Position numbers and translations under genes: made by a program
Notes under the pieces: model-generated
What the model saw: the letters and a program-made list of their open reading frames with translations, nothing else
The model's database searches: none
What the model was told of the DNA's origin: nothing
NCBI GenBank assembly: GCA_029945945.1
Contig: JAQSDM010000013.1
Coordinates: 1-64,000 of the forward strand
DNA length: 64,000 nt
Direction of reading: 5' to 3'
Source of the DNA: Algoriphagus sp.
GTDB taxonomy: Bacteria > Bacteroidota > Bacteroidia > Cytophagales > Cyclobacteriaceae
Shown: one piece after another, positions 18,690 through 28,581 of the stretch
Numbering within the stretch: position 1 is the first letter of the stretch
Layout: each line of letters opens with the position of its first letter

Positions 18690-18707
18690 GATTTTTCCAG
18701 TTTTTAG

Positions 18708-20144
18708 TTATTTATAACCAGGATTGTTCTCCAATGCAGTGTTCAAAGTCAATTGGTCCTGAGGAAGAGGTGCGAGAATTCTATAATCTGCATAAGGTAC
18801 CGGCTGGAATGAACCTGCCTTTGAGATTGGCAAACCATTTCTTTTCAAATCATACCATCTATGACCTTCCAATGCAAACTCCAGTCTTCTCTCTTTCAGG
18901 ATTTGAGCAAATAAGTTTGCACCTGTCAAACCTGCATCAACTGCTCCAAGACCTCTTTTGCTTCTCAAAGCATTCAGATCGGCTCTTGAACCAGCTTCAT
19001 CACCTGTTCTATATCTTGCCTCAGCTCTTATCAGATACAATTCTGCACCCCGGATAATTGGAAGATTCTGCAAGAAATCACCTTTTGCTCCCAACCATTT
19101 GTTTGATCTGTACACCACACCGGTGGCGCCTGATCTCGTTGTTTCTGTCCAGGTTGCTTTTCTGATGTCACCCGTTTCATAGGCAGCATATAATTCATTC
19201 GAAACTGTCAAAATAAACTGAGCACTTGGCAAAACATTGGCAGCCAATGAAGCTACAGAGTTGTTCACCCCGTCTACTGTTGACCAGTCATTTGATCTGA
19301 TTTCAATCTCAAACAAAGACTCCGGATTAGGGAAGGTAGAGAACGCTGCAACATAGTTTGCAGGAGTCAAAAGACCAGTTCCATCATTTGCAAGACCAGA
19401 AGTTGCCATGGCTTGTGAAGCCATCGCCGCAGCCTCTGCAAATTTAGAATCATACAAGTAAACCCTTGCAAGAAGCGCTTCTGCGGCACCTTTTGAAGCA
19501 CGGTAAGCATTTGCAGTACCTTTTGCAGCTACAGGAAGTAATCCAATAGCAGCCTGAAGATCAGCTTCCATCAAATCGTACAATTCTCTGTTTGTACTTC
19601 GTGGCTTCAAGTCAGCACCAGAAAAACCAATTACAGGTTCTGTTCTGATTACTACTGATTTATTCCAACCGTTAACTTCTTTACCCGGCTCATAACCATA
19701 AACTCTTGCCAAATCAAAGTAAAAGAAAGCTCTCATGAAAAGTGCTTCTCCTTTAAGTTTGTCTTTCAAAGCCTGATCTCCTGGAGTAGCATCGATTTCA
19801 GAAAGGAGAATGTTTGCATCATTAATTGCACCATAATGGTTTGTATTCCAAAGTGCGATATGTTGCCTGTCAGCGTTTGCTTCCTGTCCGATATATCTTC
19901 CTGTGTTGGCAATAATTCTAAGATTATCCGCCATGATTTCAGGGGCAATCATCAACGTCTGTCCATAATTACCAAAACCTCTAGCTCTGCCATAAATCGT
20001 CAGAGCAAGGGACTGATAACCATTTGCATCGGCAAAAGCAGTAGCAGGTGTCAAGCTCTGCTTTGGTTCAGTATCCAAAAGGTCTTCGCATGAACTAAAT
20101 GCTAATGCAGAACCCAGTGTTAGTATTTTTATATAATTTTTCAT
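18708..20144 (-). CDS. SusD/RagB family nutrient-binding outer-membrane lipoprotein
   Basis: A 478-residue lipoprotein with lipobox FSSC at residues 16-19 followed by EDLLDTEPKQSL, the standard SusD opening. The TPR-rich SusD fold is recognisable from KGEALFMRAFFYFDLARVYG, EALLARVYLY and the C-terminal ERRLEFALEGHRWYDLKR. SusD acts as the lid on the SusC channel and binds the ligand. The gene lies 13 bp after susC and 18 bp before the lipoprotein gene, in one operon. Confidence 0.95.
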   Translation of the reverse strand: MKNYIKILTLGSALAFSSCEDLLDTEPKQSLTPATAFADANGYQSLALTIYGRARGFGNYGQTLMIAPEIMADNLRIIANTGRYIGQEANADRQHIALWNTNHYGAINDANILLSEIDATPGDQALKDKLKGEALFMRAFFYFDLARVYGYEPGKEVNGWNKSVVIRTEPVIGFSGADLKPRSTNRELYDLMEADLQAAIGLLPVAAKGTANAYRASKGAAEALLARVYLYDSKFAEAAAMASQAMATSGLANDGTGLLTPANYVAAFSTFPNPESLFEIEIRSNDWSTVDGVNNSVASLAANVLPSAQFILTVSNELYAAYETGDIRKATWTETTRSGATGVVYRSNKWLGAKGDFLQNLPIIRGAELYLIRAEARYRTGDEAGSRADLNALRSKRGLGAVDAGLTGANLFAQILKERRLEFALEGHRWYDLKRNGLPISKAGSFQPVPYADYRILAPLPQDQLTLNTALENNPGYK

Positions 20145-20157
20145 TCCTATTTCTTAA

Positions 20158-23136
20158 TTAGAAGTTAAGATTGATACCTGCAGATATCTGCTTGGCGTTT
20201 GGATAAGCTCCAAAAGTATCACCGATTGAACTGGCTTCAGGATCAATTCCATTAAATTTGGTGAAAGTTGCCAAGTTTAATCCCTGTACGAAAAGACTTG
20301 CTCCGCTCATTCCAATCTTGCTTGCAGCTGCCGAAGGCAGGTTGTAACTCAAAGTCACCTGCTTCAATCTCACATAACCACCGTCACTCAAAATTCTCGT
20401 TGAGAAAGTATTGACTGCAGAGGTTCCCGGAGCCTGGCCACCTTCGTAAGGGCGACCAACAAATTTCACGTCACCCGGAGCTTTCCAATAATCTAATTGA
20501 TTTACATCCAAGTTACCGGTACCGGTACCCCAGTTTTGCAGGTTATAGATATCGGCATTAGGAGCAAGGTTTCCAAACTGATACTGGAAGAAAACTTCAA
20601 GTGATAGTGGACCATAACTGAAATTATTTGACAAACCCCCATAGCTACTTGGAAGAGCACTTCCTCTGTAAGCAAGTGTTGATTCGCCTGCTACATAGGT
20701 ATAGTTACCTGTTCCTGTACCATCATCAAACATCTGACGGCCGTTTGCAGGGTTAATACCCAAATACTGGTTAGTGTAGAAGAATGAAATTGGCTTTCCA
20801 ACGATCAATTCGTTTCCAATTCTATCCTTTCCATCATATAACTCAAGCAATTCATTCTCGATGAAGGTAATATTGAAACCAGTAGTCCACATAAATTTAC
20901 CAGCAATGATATTGGTAGTTTGCAAATCAATATCAACACCCTGATTTCTTACTTCACCTGCGTTTCTTGTAATGGAACCAAATCCGGAGTCAGTTGGTAG
21001 CGGAGTATTAAACAACAATGCCTGAGAATTCTTTCTCCAGAAATCAACTGTAGCAATGACTCTTCCATTAAATACTGTCGCATCCAAACCTAAGTTGATG
21101 GTTTCTGATTCTTCCCAAGTCAACAAGTCGTTACCTAACTGTGTGATCGTCAAAGCACCACCACCCAAATACTGTCCACCTGAACCTACAAGAGTTCTCG
21201 ATGCAAAGTTGGCAATTTCAGAATTACCTGTAATACCGTAAGAAGCTCTTACTCTCAAGTTATCCAACCAGGAAACACCTTCTAAGAAGGATTCTGAAGA
21301 AAGTCTCCATCCTGCAGAAACTGCGTAGAAAGTACCCCATCTGTTTTGCTCACCAAATCTTGAGTGACCATCTCTTCTTAAGGTTACGTCTGCAGTATAT
21401 CTGTCATCGTAATCATATTTTGCCTGACCGAAAATACCAGCTCTTTTGTATTCTGTGAACGTACTTGTCACAGCAAAAGGAGTTGCAGCGTTTGCCAAAT
21501 AGATCAATGTAGGATTTGGGAAACCTCTACCTGTTGCAGACTGTAAGTCAGATTGTGCAGCTTTATATTCAACACCGAGTACACCTGAAACGGTATGCAC
21601 GTCGTTAAACTTCTTATTGAAGTTGAAGTTGTGGTTGGTGTTGAAGTTGTTGTTTCTTCTGCCTGTAAATACGGATGCTCCTCCGTAAGAAGAGAACACA
21701 GGGATGGTAGAAGGACGGTTGTTAATATCCGCGTTATCTGAGAAATCGATACCGAAGTAAGATGTCCAGCTCAACCAAGGATTGATCTGATAGTTCAATT
21801 GCAAGTTAGATACTGTCTGAACAGTCTTGCCACTTCTTATTTCCTGATTTACACCCTGAACAATGTTATAACCGAACAGGTGGTTGGAAGGATAAGGAGC
21901 ATAAGTACCATCCTGATTGTAGATAGGGACATTTGGTCTCGCAGAGAAACCTGCTACGAATGGACCGTTCACGAAGTTACCTCTGTCAATTGATCCATTG
22001 GTGCTTTGGAAGGCAAGTGAAAGGTTAGCTGCAATTGTTAATGCCTTAATCGGTTTGTGCGTAATGTTCAAACGACCGGTACCTCTCTGATAATCAGACA
22101 TAATAATTTGACCTTCCTGATCTGTGTACGATCCTGAAAGGAAGAAGGTAGTCTTCTCATCACCACCAGATACGGAGAGATCATAGACACTTAATCTTGC
22201 ATCTCTGTAAAGCGCATCCAGCCAATCATAAGATTGCAAATTTGGATCTTCAGGATTGCCGTAAGTTGCATCTGAGTTAGCAGGATTAAGACCAGCATTA
22301 ATGTACGCATCACGCTTAATTCCGGACAATTGCTTCGCGTCCATTACATCATAAAGATTCAACGGCTGAACAATACCTTCCTGAACAGAAAGTCTGATTT
22401 TAGAAGCGCCTTTTGTTCCTTTTTTGGTCGTGATCAACACAACACCATTGGCAGCCTGAGCTCCGTAGATCGCAGCAGCAGCAGCATCTTTCAATACTTC
22501 GATTGACTCGATGTCATTCGGGTTGATAGATGCAAGAGCGTTTTGAGAACCTTGGCCTGAAAGACCACCATTTGCTACCTGCACACCATCCACAATGTAA
22601 AGAGGATCGTTTCCGGCGTTGATTGAGCCTACACCTCTGATACGAACGTTAAGTGTTCCACCTGGCTGGCCAGAAGTAGAAGTCACCTGAACTCCAGCGA
22701 TACGACCTTGCATTGCACGGTCAAATGACTGAACAGGCAAGTTTGCGAAAACCTCGCCTTTCACCGATGCAATCGCACCTGTGATTTCTCTTTTCGACTG
22801 ATCTCCATACGAAGTGATCACAAACTCAGAAAGAGCTTGAACATCCGGCTGAAGAGACACACTGATAGTGTTCTGGTTACCGATTGTCACCTCTTGTGAG
22901 GTTAACCCCACAAAACTGAAGACCAAAATATTGCTTCCGGCAGGGACACTGATTGAATACTTGCCATCTAAATCTGTGGCAGTACCAATCGTGGTTCCCT
23001 TAACCAGAACTGTTGCACCTGGTACTCCAAGATTATCCTCTGCGGAGGTAACCGTACCAGTGATCACACGGTTTTGGGCAAATGCCAAAGCATTTCCCAA
23101 AAGCAGCATGAGTCCTAGAAGTAAAACTTTCCTCAT
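20158..23136 (-). CDS. SusC/RagA family TonB-linked outer-membrane transporter
   Basis: A 992-residue TonB-dependent importer. A signal peptide ending AFAQ is followed by a CarboxypepD_reg-like domain (about 22-95, ITGTVTSAEDNLGVPGATVLVKGT), a TonB-box-like linker, the plug (about 105-235, with IRGVGSINAGNDPLYIVDGV and NPNDIESIEVLKDAAAAAIYG) and a 22-strand barrel ending AGINLNF. I placed the start at the ATG at 23136; the longer frame adds 22 residues with no signal character. No glycosidase or polysaccharide lyase is nearby, so the substrate may be a peptide as easily as a glycan. Confidence 0.94.
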   Translation of the reverse strand: MRKVLLLGLMLLLGNALAFAQNRVITGTVTSAEDNLGVPGATVLVKGTTIGTATDLDGKYSISVPAGSNILVFSFVGLTSQEVTIGNQNTISVSLQPDVQALSEFVITSYGDQSKREITGAIASVKGEVFANLPVQSFDRAMQGRIAGVQVTSTSGQPGGTLNVRIRGVGSINAGNDPLYIVDGVQVANGGLSGQGSQNALASINPNDIESIEVLKDAAAAAIYGAQAANGVVLITTKKGTKGASKIRLSVQEGIVQPLNLYDVMDAKQLSGIKRDAYINAGLNPANSDATYGNPEDPNLQSYDWLDALYRDARLSVYDLSVSGGDEKTTFFLSGSYTDQEGQIIMSDYQRGTGRLNITHKPIKALTIAANLSLAFQSTNGSIDRGNFVNGPFVAGFSARPNVPIYNQDGTYAPYPSNHLFGYNIVQGVNQEIRSGKTVQTVSNLQLNYQINPWLSWTSYFGIDFSDNADINNRPSTIPVFSSYGGASVFTGRRNNNFNTNHNFNFNKKFNDVHTVSGVLGVEYKAAQSDLQSATGRGFPNPTLIYLANAATPFAVTSTFTEYKRAGIFGQAKYDYDDRYTADVTLRRDGHSRFGEQNRWGTFYAVSAGWRLSSESFLEGVSWLDNLRVRASYGITGNSEIANFASRTLVGSGGQYLGGGALTITQLGNDLLTWEESETINLGLDATVFNGRVIATVDFWRKNSQALLFNTPLPTDSGFGSITRNAGEVRNQGVDIDLQTTNIIAGKFMWTTGFNITFIENELLELYDGKDRIGNELIVGKPISFFYTNQYLGINPANGRQMFDDGTGTGNYTYVAGESTLAYRGSALPSSYGGLSNNFSYGPLSLEVFFQYQFGNLAPNADIYNLQNWGTGTGNLDVNQLDYWKAPGDVKFVGRPYEGGQAPGTSAVNTFSTRILSDGGYVRLKQVTLSYNLPSAAASKIGMSGASLFVQGLNLATFTKFNGIDPEASSIGDTFGAYPNAKQISAGINLNF

Positions 23137-23622
23137 ATTGGTTTGATTATGGTTTAAATTGATTTCAATGATATCCTTAAAAAGGCAATACCACAACACC
23201 ACTACACAAAAATTAGATGAATGGTTTGAAAGAATTTCTAATCTAAAAAATGCATTAAATTGTTTAAATCAGTATATAATTTCGTTAACAAGCCTTATTA
23301 GGGTGAAAACAATATTATTTCACTGTGAATTAAATGTTAACAAAAGTTAATTCCAGAAATGATTTATTAACTTTTTTTGAAAAAATTTGAGACAGATCAA
23401 AAACAGACTTTAATTCTATCTTCTTATCTTTTTACAGAATTTTATAAATATATATACAATTCATATGGCTAATTATCAATAAAAATAAGATTAATATAAA
23501 ATTTAAGTTTGTTTTAAAGTATTAATTTATTTTATACCTAATATAACAGGTTCTGGATTAAATCAATCTTCGATCATTTATTGGCTTAAAAAACATCAAT
23601 CGGGTTTTCAAACAGACCGGAA
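23137..23622. other. AT-rich intergenic stretch upstream of susC
   Basis: About 485 bp with no open frame of useful length, between the end of the PorE-like gene and susC. It presumably carries the susC promoter, but I see no clean TAnnTTTG element and no hairpin with a T run. Confidence 0.5.
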
Positions 23623-25545
23623 TCAAAGGACTTTAATTGTAATCCGTCGGTTCAGGGCTTGATTTTGAGCTGAAGTATTCGGAACCATCGGCTGAGTATC
23701 ACCTTTTCCCTCCGTGAGTACTCTTCCCGGATGTAATCCCTGATTTACCAGATAATCCTGAACACTTTTCGCACGCTGTAAACTTAGCTGCTTATTGTAG
23801 GCGGAACTCCCGACGTTATCTGTATGTCCTGAAATAAGAATATTCACGTTTGGATTCTCAATCAAAAACTTGTGCAATCTCTTCAAGGAACTCAATGACT
23901 CGTTTTCCAAGGTATACTTGTCAAAGGCAAAAAATATGTTTTCGAAAACAAACTCCTCTCCTGAAGCTACCGGAGTCAACTCGACCTTTAAATCCTTAAC
24001 GTTTTTAATTTTGTCCCTTTCGACATTGTAGATTTTTGGCAAATATCCCTTTTTCTCCACGTACAAGCCCGAAATAGCCTTGTCCGGATAAAGCATCATA
24101 AAATCACCGGATTTCCCATCGGATTGGAATTGGTAGAGTGTGCTGTCGTTGGTTAGTGAAACCAAAGACAAAGTAGCCTCAATTGGTTCTCCTGTTTTTG
24201 AATTCAAAACTCTTCCCTCAGTCACAGTTAAATTTTCACCCAAATAAATCTCCTCCGGAAACTTAAACCGATAAAGCAAAGAGCGGTCATTCGCATTTGA
24301 TTCCGTCGTCAGCTCAGTAAAATAGGCATAGTCTTTTTGGGCAGTAATAAAGAGTGCAACCTGATCAAGTTGATCATTGATAGGAAGCCCGAGGTTTTCT
24401 GGTTTTTGAAACTCACCTTTTTCTACCCTTGACAGAAAAATATCCATTCCTCCAAATCCCTGGTGGCCATTTGACGAATAAAAAAGAATCTCATTATTGA
24501 AAAACATGAAAGGTGAAATTTCATCTTTCGCTGAATTGACTACTCTTCCAAGATTTTTAGCTTCAGACCAGGATTTATCATTTTGCATGACCGAGTACCA
24601 AATGTCATTTCCCCCAAATCCTCCTTTTCTGTTGGAAGAGAAAAACAGAATTCTTCCGTCTGCCGAAAGGGAAGGCTGGGAATCCCAGGAACTTGAATTG
24701 ACTTTTTTACCCATGTTGACTGGTCGCTGCCAGGAGCCGCTGACTTTATAAGCAATGTATAAGTCACAGCTACCCTCCGAGTCTGGGGCATCACATGATG
24801 TGTATATCAGGATTTTACCATCGGCTGTTACCGAGCAAGTTCCCTCATTGTAGATAGAATTAATCGTCTGGGCTATGCTGACTGGATTAGTCCAATCTCC
24901 ATTTGGCTCCAAATAGGCCGTATAAATATCTTCTTTATCATTATTCCCGGTCCCGTCTCTTTTGGTAAAAAGAATCTGCTCGCCATCCGCTGTCAGAACC
25001 GGAAAATATTGAAGCTGAAATCTATTCAGGGGTTCTTTCAATCTTTGCTTATCAATCGATCTACTATGTTCCAGTTGGCCTGCCAGAAAATCCATCTGAA
25101 CTTTCATTTCCACATAATAAATTGACTTCTTGAAACTTTCATCAAGCAAGGATTCCATGGCATGAAACTGATCCAGGGCTTCCTTAAATCTTCCCTGCTT
25201 CAAATAAAGATTGGTAAAAACCCAACCAAAATCCGCTACGTTTTTTGGAGTTGCATTTTTTCCGGCAAGTCGTTGCTTTCCGGCAATTGCTATCTTTTCA
25301 GCTTCCTGATATTTGCCTTGGGTAATATAAAGTTGTGACATCTTCACATATGCTTCCAGAAAGGAGGCTTCCCGTGCGATTGCAGCCTGATATTTTGCGA
25401 TCGCCATGTCATATTGTCTGGAAATAGTCAACTCCTCTGCTTCCTGATACAGCTTAATTGCCTTGCCATCAACAATGGAATAGGTCTGACCCTGCGCATA
25501 AAGCAGAGTTAGAAAAAACAAGATTCCAAAGAAAACAGGGCGCAT
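23623..25545 (-). CDS. PorE-like OmpA-family protein with TPR, WD40/PD40 and carboxypeptidase-regulatory domains
   Basis: A 640-residue exported protein. After a signal peptide (about 1-19) come TPR motifs (about 27-150; YDMAIAKYQAAIA, GKYQEAEKIA), five or so PD40 propeller repeats (about 175-400; ADGEQILFTKRDG, ADGRILFFSSNRKGG), a CarboxypepD_reg-like domain (about 425-510) and a C-terminal OmpA peptidoglycan-binding domain (about 525-640; FAFDKYTLE, ISGHTDNVGS, NRRITIKV). This order matches PorE, a periplasmic T9SS component. Paralogues with this layout are common in Bacteroidota, so a T9SS role is plausible but not proven. The start lies 4 bp after the queE stop. Confidence 0.85.
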   Translation of the reverse strand: MRPVFFGILFFLTLLYAQGQTYSIVDGKAIKLYQEAEELTISRQYDMAIAKYQAAIAREASFLEAYVKMSQLYITQGKYQEAEKIAIAGKQRLAGKNATPKNVADFGWVFTNLYLKQGRFKEALDQFHAMESLLDESFKKSIYYVEMKVQMDFLAGQLEHSRSIDKQRLKEPLNRFQLQYFPVLTADGEQILFTKRDGTGNNDKEDIYTAYLEPNGDWTNPVSIAQTINSIYNEGTCSVTADGKILIYTSCDAPDSEGSCDLYIAYKVSGSWQRPVNMGKKVNSSSWDSQPSLSADGRILFFSSNRKGGFGGNDIWYSVMQNDKSWSEAKNLGRVVNSAKDEISPFMFFNNEILFYSSNGHQGFGGMDIFLSRVEKGEFQKPENLGLPINDQLDQVALFITAQKDYAYFTELTTESNANDRSLLYRFKFPEEIYLGENLTVTEGRVLNSKTGEPIEATLSLVSLTNDSTLYQFQSDGKSGDFMMLYPDKAISGLYVEKKGYLPKIYNVERDKIKNVKDLKVELTPVASGEEFVFENIFFAFDKYTLENESLSSLKRLHKFLIENPNVNILISGHTDNVGSSAYNKQLSLQRAKSVQDYLVNQGLHPGRVLTEGKGDTQPMVPNTSAQNQALNRRITIKVL

Positions 25546-25549
25546 TGAC

Positions 25550-26176
25550 TTAGGGGATGTCCATAAATTTATGGGTTTGAAGCGAAACTTTCCAAATCGG
25601 GTGACTTTTTACGTAATCTATTATCATCGGGGTGAATTTTTCAGCCTTACTCCACTCTGGCTGAAGTCTCAATTCACAAGTTGAATTGACCAAAGCCGAA
25701 TGCTCTTCTGCGAAAGCAAAATCACTCGGGTGTGAAACAACAACTTTCAACTCGTCTGCTTCAACGTAAATCGAAGGATGTGGTTTTTTGAATTTTTTAG
25801 GGGAAAAACAAACCCAATCAAAGTCTCCTGAATAAGGGTGAGCACCCGAAGTCTCGATATTGGTAGTGAATCCCTTTCCTTTCAAAAGACTGGTCAACGG
25901 GTCCAAATTGTAAAGCAATGGCTCTCCTCCTGTCACCACGACCAATCTTCCCGGATATGCCAAAGCTCCTTCCACGATCTCTTCAATCGATAATACTGGC
26001 CACTTTTCTGATTCCCAGGATTCCTTGACATCGCACCAGACGCAACCCACATCACAGCCTCCAAGCCGGATAAAATAAGCGGGATGTCCGGTAAATCTGC
26101 CTTCTCCCTGTATCGTGTAAAATGCCTCCATCAACGGAAGCTGTAGCCCCTTGGCTACTAATTCTTGAGTGATCAT
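25550..26176 (-). CDS. queE: 7-carboxy-7-deazaguanine synthase (radical SAM)
   Basis: A 208-residue radical SAM enzyme that rearranges 6-carboxytetrahydropterin into 7-carboxy-7-deazaguanine in queuosine synthesis. EAFYTIQGEGRFTG (about 17-30) is the QueE signature, and the 4Fe-4S cysteines are C41, C45 and C48 (GGCDVGCVWCDV). VVVTGGEPLL gives the SAM-binding GGE motif. It is followed after 4 bp by the PorE-like gene, an unexpected operon partner. With queD it supplies two successive queuosine steps in this window. Confidence 0.93.
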   Translation of the reverse strand: MITQELVAKGLQLPLMEAFYTIQGEGRFTGHPAYFIRLGGCDVGCVWCDVKESWESEKWPVLSIEEIVEGALAYPGRLVVVTGGEPLLYNLDPLTSLLKGKGFTTNIETSGAHPYSGDFDWVCFSPKKFKKPHPSIYVEADELKVVVSHPSDFAFAEEHSALVNSTCELRLQPEWSKAEKFTPMIIDYVKSHPIWKVSLQTHKFMDIP

Positions 26177-26230
26177 TTGAATTTTTGGTGAAGCGGGTGA
26201 TTCGACCGCTAAATGATTCGCAAAGGTAGG

Positions 26231-26323
26231 AGGAAAGTTGGAAAGTGGAAAAGTAAGAAGGTTCTACAGTTGGTACTTAAACTTTACAACCTTTGAACCT
26301 TACAACTTTCCAACCTTACAAAT
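26231..26323. repeat. Degenerate heptad-type intergenic repeat with inverted arms
   Basis: The left part (about 26232-26262) is purine-rich with GTTGGAAA-like units; the right part (about 26281-26321) is its approximate complement with AACCTTNCAACTTTCCAACC-like units, period about 7 bp. It sits between queE and the GNAT gene. Confidence 0.5.
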
Positions 26324-26768
26324 CCTTCATCATCACCACTCGATAATCCTCCACCCCACCCTTGGGAAGGACATCTATTATTTTAAACCCTCTTCGAAGT
26401 CCAAAATTGATCATGTCGGGAAAACGGTTTCTGGTTTTGAAAAAGACTTTGCTAAAACCTTTCTCTTTTGCCCAATTTTCCTGAAAGTCTGCCAATGCAC
26501 TAGCAACTCCATGCTTTCGATACTCAGGCCTCACTCCTCCCATCCAGGAGTAAAAAGTATCGGGAAAATCACTTTGATAGCCAACCTTAAAACCGACCAA
26601 CTCGCCTTCGATCTCTGCAACCAAAGAAAAATGAAGCCTGTGTCTTAGTCTGCTTTCATAAAAATCAAAAGAAGCCACTCCGGGAAATTCCGGGATTCGC
26701 TCATGAACCCAAAGGATTTCTTCCAAAGAGGCTTCTCTGATTTGATATTTAGGATTGGAAAATTGCAA
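26316..26768 (-). CDS. GNAT-family N-acetyltransferase
   Basis: About 150 residues of a GNAT fold: YQIREASLEEILWVHERIPEF opens beta1/alpha1, HFSLVAEIEGELVGFKVGY forms beta2-beta4, and MGGVRPEYRKHGVASALADF holds the acetyl-CoA pyrophosphate loop (R/Q-x-x-G-x-G/A type). The substrate is unknown. No ATG exists upstream in frame: I give a TTG at 26768; another TTG at 26837 would add 23 residues that are encoded by a repeat arm and look non-conserved. The end is certain, the start is not. Confidence 0.75.
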   Translation of the reverse strand: MQFSNPKYQIREASLEEILWVHERIPEFPGVASFDFYESRLRHRLHFSLVAEIEGELVGFKVGYQSDFPDTFYSWMGGVRPEYRKHGVASALADFQENWAKEKGFSKVFFKTRNRFPDMINFGLRRGFKIIDVLPKGGVEDYRVVMMKDL

Positions 26769-26857
26769 AATTGAAAGATTTTTAAGTAAGTCAACTTTAA
26801 TTAGAATTCTGGCGAACCAAAATTTTTCAATCTTCAAATATTCAAATATTTCAATCT
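26757..26857. repeat. AT-rich heptad-type inverted repeat upstream of the GNAT gene
   Basis: The arm at about 26757-26787 (GGAAAATTGCAAAATTGAAAG) is matched by an approximately complementary arm at about 26822-26857 made of TTCAATC/TTCAAAT-like units with 7-8 bp period. Confidence 0.5.
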
Positions 26858-28452
26858 TTTTTAATCGTAGGATATGTCACACCCAACTGCTCCAAATAGG
26901 TATCGTACTTTTTCTCGTCATAATAAAACTTCTCCATCTGAGGACGGAATTGGTTCATGATTTCGGTATTCAGATAGATCGGAGGCGCATCATCAGGACC
27001 GATCATTGGCTGGTATTTCTGCTCTTTAGTCTGGACATTTTTAAAATAATCCCAAGCCTCAGTTACCAATTCAGGTTGAAGTAAGAAATCCAGAATCGTC
27101 ATTGCCTCCACTTTTGCACCAGCGGTCACACCTTTGTGAGCAATTGGTGTTGCCATCGCGATCGCATTACTCCAGTGGTGACCTGGCAAACCCGGTATAT
27201 TGGATGGATACCTGAGCGTCACAGTCGGAACCACCCAGGATACATCGCCGATGTCGTCCGATCCTCCGGATACTTCGATTGATGAAGGAACTCCGAGCGT
27301 ATCCAATTTAGTCGGCATGCCCTCAATTTTAGACCCCAATTCTTTTTGAAGAGCATTCGCCAAAGTTTGGTCATCTTCAGACCATTCAGGCAAACCAACT
27401 TGAAGGATATTAGAATACATCTTTTCAGCAATCACTTTATTAAAGTGTCTTGGCCAGGCAGTTCCAAGAATTTTGGAAGTCATCGTTGTACCCGTCATCA
27501 GAGCGGCCCCTTTGGCAATATCATTTGCCTGACCGTACATCTCCATGATTCCCGGATAATGAATGTCACGGAAATAATACCAGATCGATGCTTTCGAAGG
27601 CACCACATTGGGCTGATCTCCTCCGTCAGTAATCACAGAATGTGATCGCTTCAAAGGATGCAAATGCTCACGCTTATAATTCCAACCGATGTTCATCAAC
27701 TCTGTCGCATCAGCTGCGCTTTTCGCTCTCCAAGGAGCACCTGCTGAATGAGCCGCATCTCCGGAGAACGTATATTCTACAGAAATTAAACCCGTACCAG
27801 TTGCCTGACCAAAGCTTACGCCCAGGTTATTTGCTACGTGAGTAAAAATGCAAATGTCAATATCATCGAAGTAGCCATCTCGGACAAACCAAGCTTTCGC
27901 AGCTACTAACTCTTCGGCGATTCCAGGCCAAAGAACCAACGTACCACCGATTTTCTCCCGTTCCATTATCTTTTTCACAGCAAGTGCTGCCGTGATATTG
28001 AGCGGAATACCGGAGTTATGGCCTTCTCCATGACCTGGCGCACCTTCCACAATTGGTTTATGATACGCAACTCCCGGATATTGGGAAGCTTTAGGAATAT
28101 TGTCTACGTCACTTCCAAGTGCGATGGTCGGTCCTTCGCCGTTGCTCCAGGTCGCAAACCATGCTGTAGGAATTCCGGAAGTTCCCCGCTCAATCTTAAA
28201 TCCATTTTCCTCCAGAATTCCTGTCAGGTATTTTGAAGATTCAACTTCCTGGAAGCCGAGCTCCGCAAAGCTGAAAATCTTGTCCACCATCACCTGACTC
28301 ATTTTATGGTTTTGCTGGACTATCTCGGTTACTTCTTTTTTAAAAGATTCGATCTGCTCAGGCGAGTACTTCTTTTGTGCAAAAGAATGTTGACTCACAA
28401 AAAGCACGATCAAAGCCAGAAAAATCTTCGGCATCGTAATGTTTCTATTCAT
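26851..28452 (-). CDS. Periplasmic M20-family amidohydrolase (AbgB-like)
   Basis: A 533-residue exported hydrolase. A signal peptide (about 1-25, ending SFAQ) precedes an M20 peptidase fold. Metal-site segments visible are GHGEGHNSGIP, WPGIAEEL (catalytic Glu pair) and IFTHVAN. The dimerisation insert contains GDAAHSAGAPW. It resembles p-aminobenzoyl-glutamate hydrolase subunit B and related amide hydrolases; the physiological substrate is unknown. I chose the ATG at 28452; a second ATG six codons later also precedes the signal. It is divergent from leuS. Confidence 0.85.
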   Translation of the reverse strand: MNRNITMPKIFLALIVLFVSQHSFAQKKYSPEQIESFKKEVTEIVQQNHKMSQVMVDKIFSFAELGFQEVESSKYLTGILEENGFKIERGTSGIPTAWFATWSNGEGPTIALGSDVDNIPKASQYPGVAYHKPIVEGAPGHGEGHNSGIPLNITAALAVKKIMEREKIGGTLVLWPGIAEELVAAKAWFVRDGYFDDIDICIFTHVANNLGVSFGQATGTGLISVEYTFSGDAAHSAGAPWRAKSAADATELMNIGWNYKREHLHPLKRSHSVITDGGDQPNVVPSKASIWYYFRDIHYPGIMEMYGQANDIAKGAALMTGTTMTSKILGTAWPRHFNKVIAEKMYSNILQVGLPEWSEDDQTLANALQKELGSKIEGMPTKLDTLGVPSSIEVSGGSDDIGDVSWVVPTVTLRYPSNIPGLPGHHWSNAIAMATPIAHKGVTAGAKVEAMTILDFLLQPELVTEAWDYFKNVQTKEQKYQPMIGPDDAPPIYLNTEIMNQFRPQMEKFYYDEKKYDTYLEQLGVTYPTIKKD

Positions 28453-28581
28453 GGGATTGGTGGTTAGTATGAATTGAAAATACACAAAAAAGAGAAAGCC
28501 TATAAAATAATAATGACCAATGGGCAGAAACTCAGGACGGGAGGAATTACGAATTTGAATTCCAAACCCGCTCAATTTTTC

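Noticed and set aside
26231..26323. Repeat array considered as a CRISPR remnant
   Set aside because: The units are about 7 bp, degenerate and inverted; there are no spacers and no cas genes.
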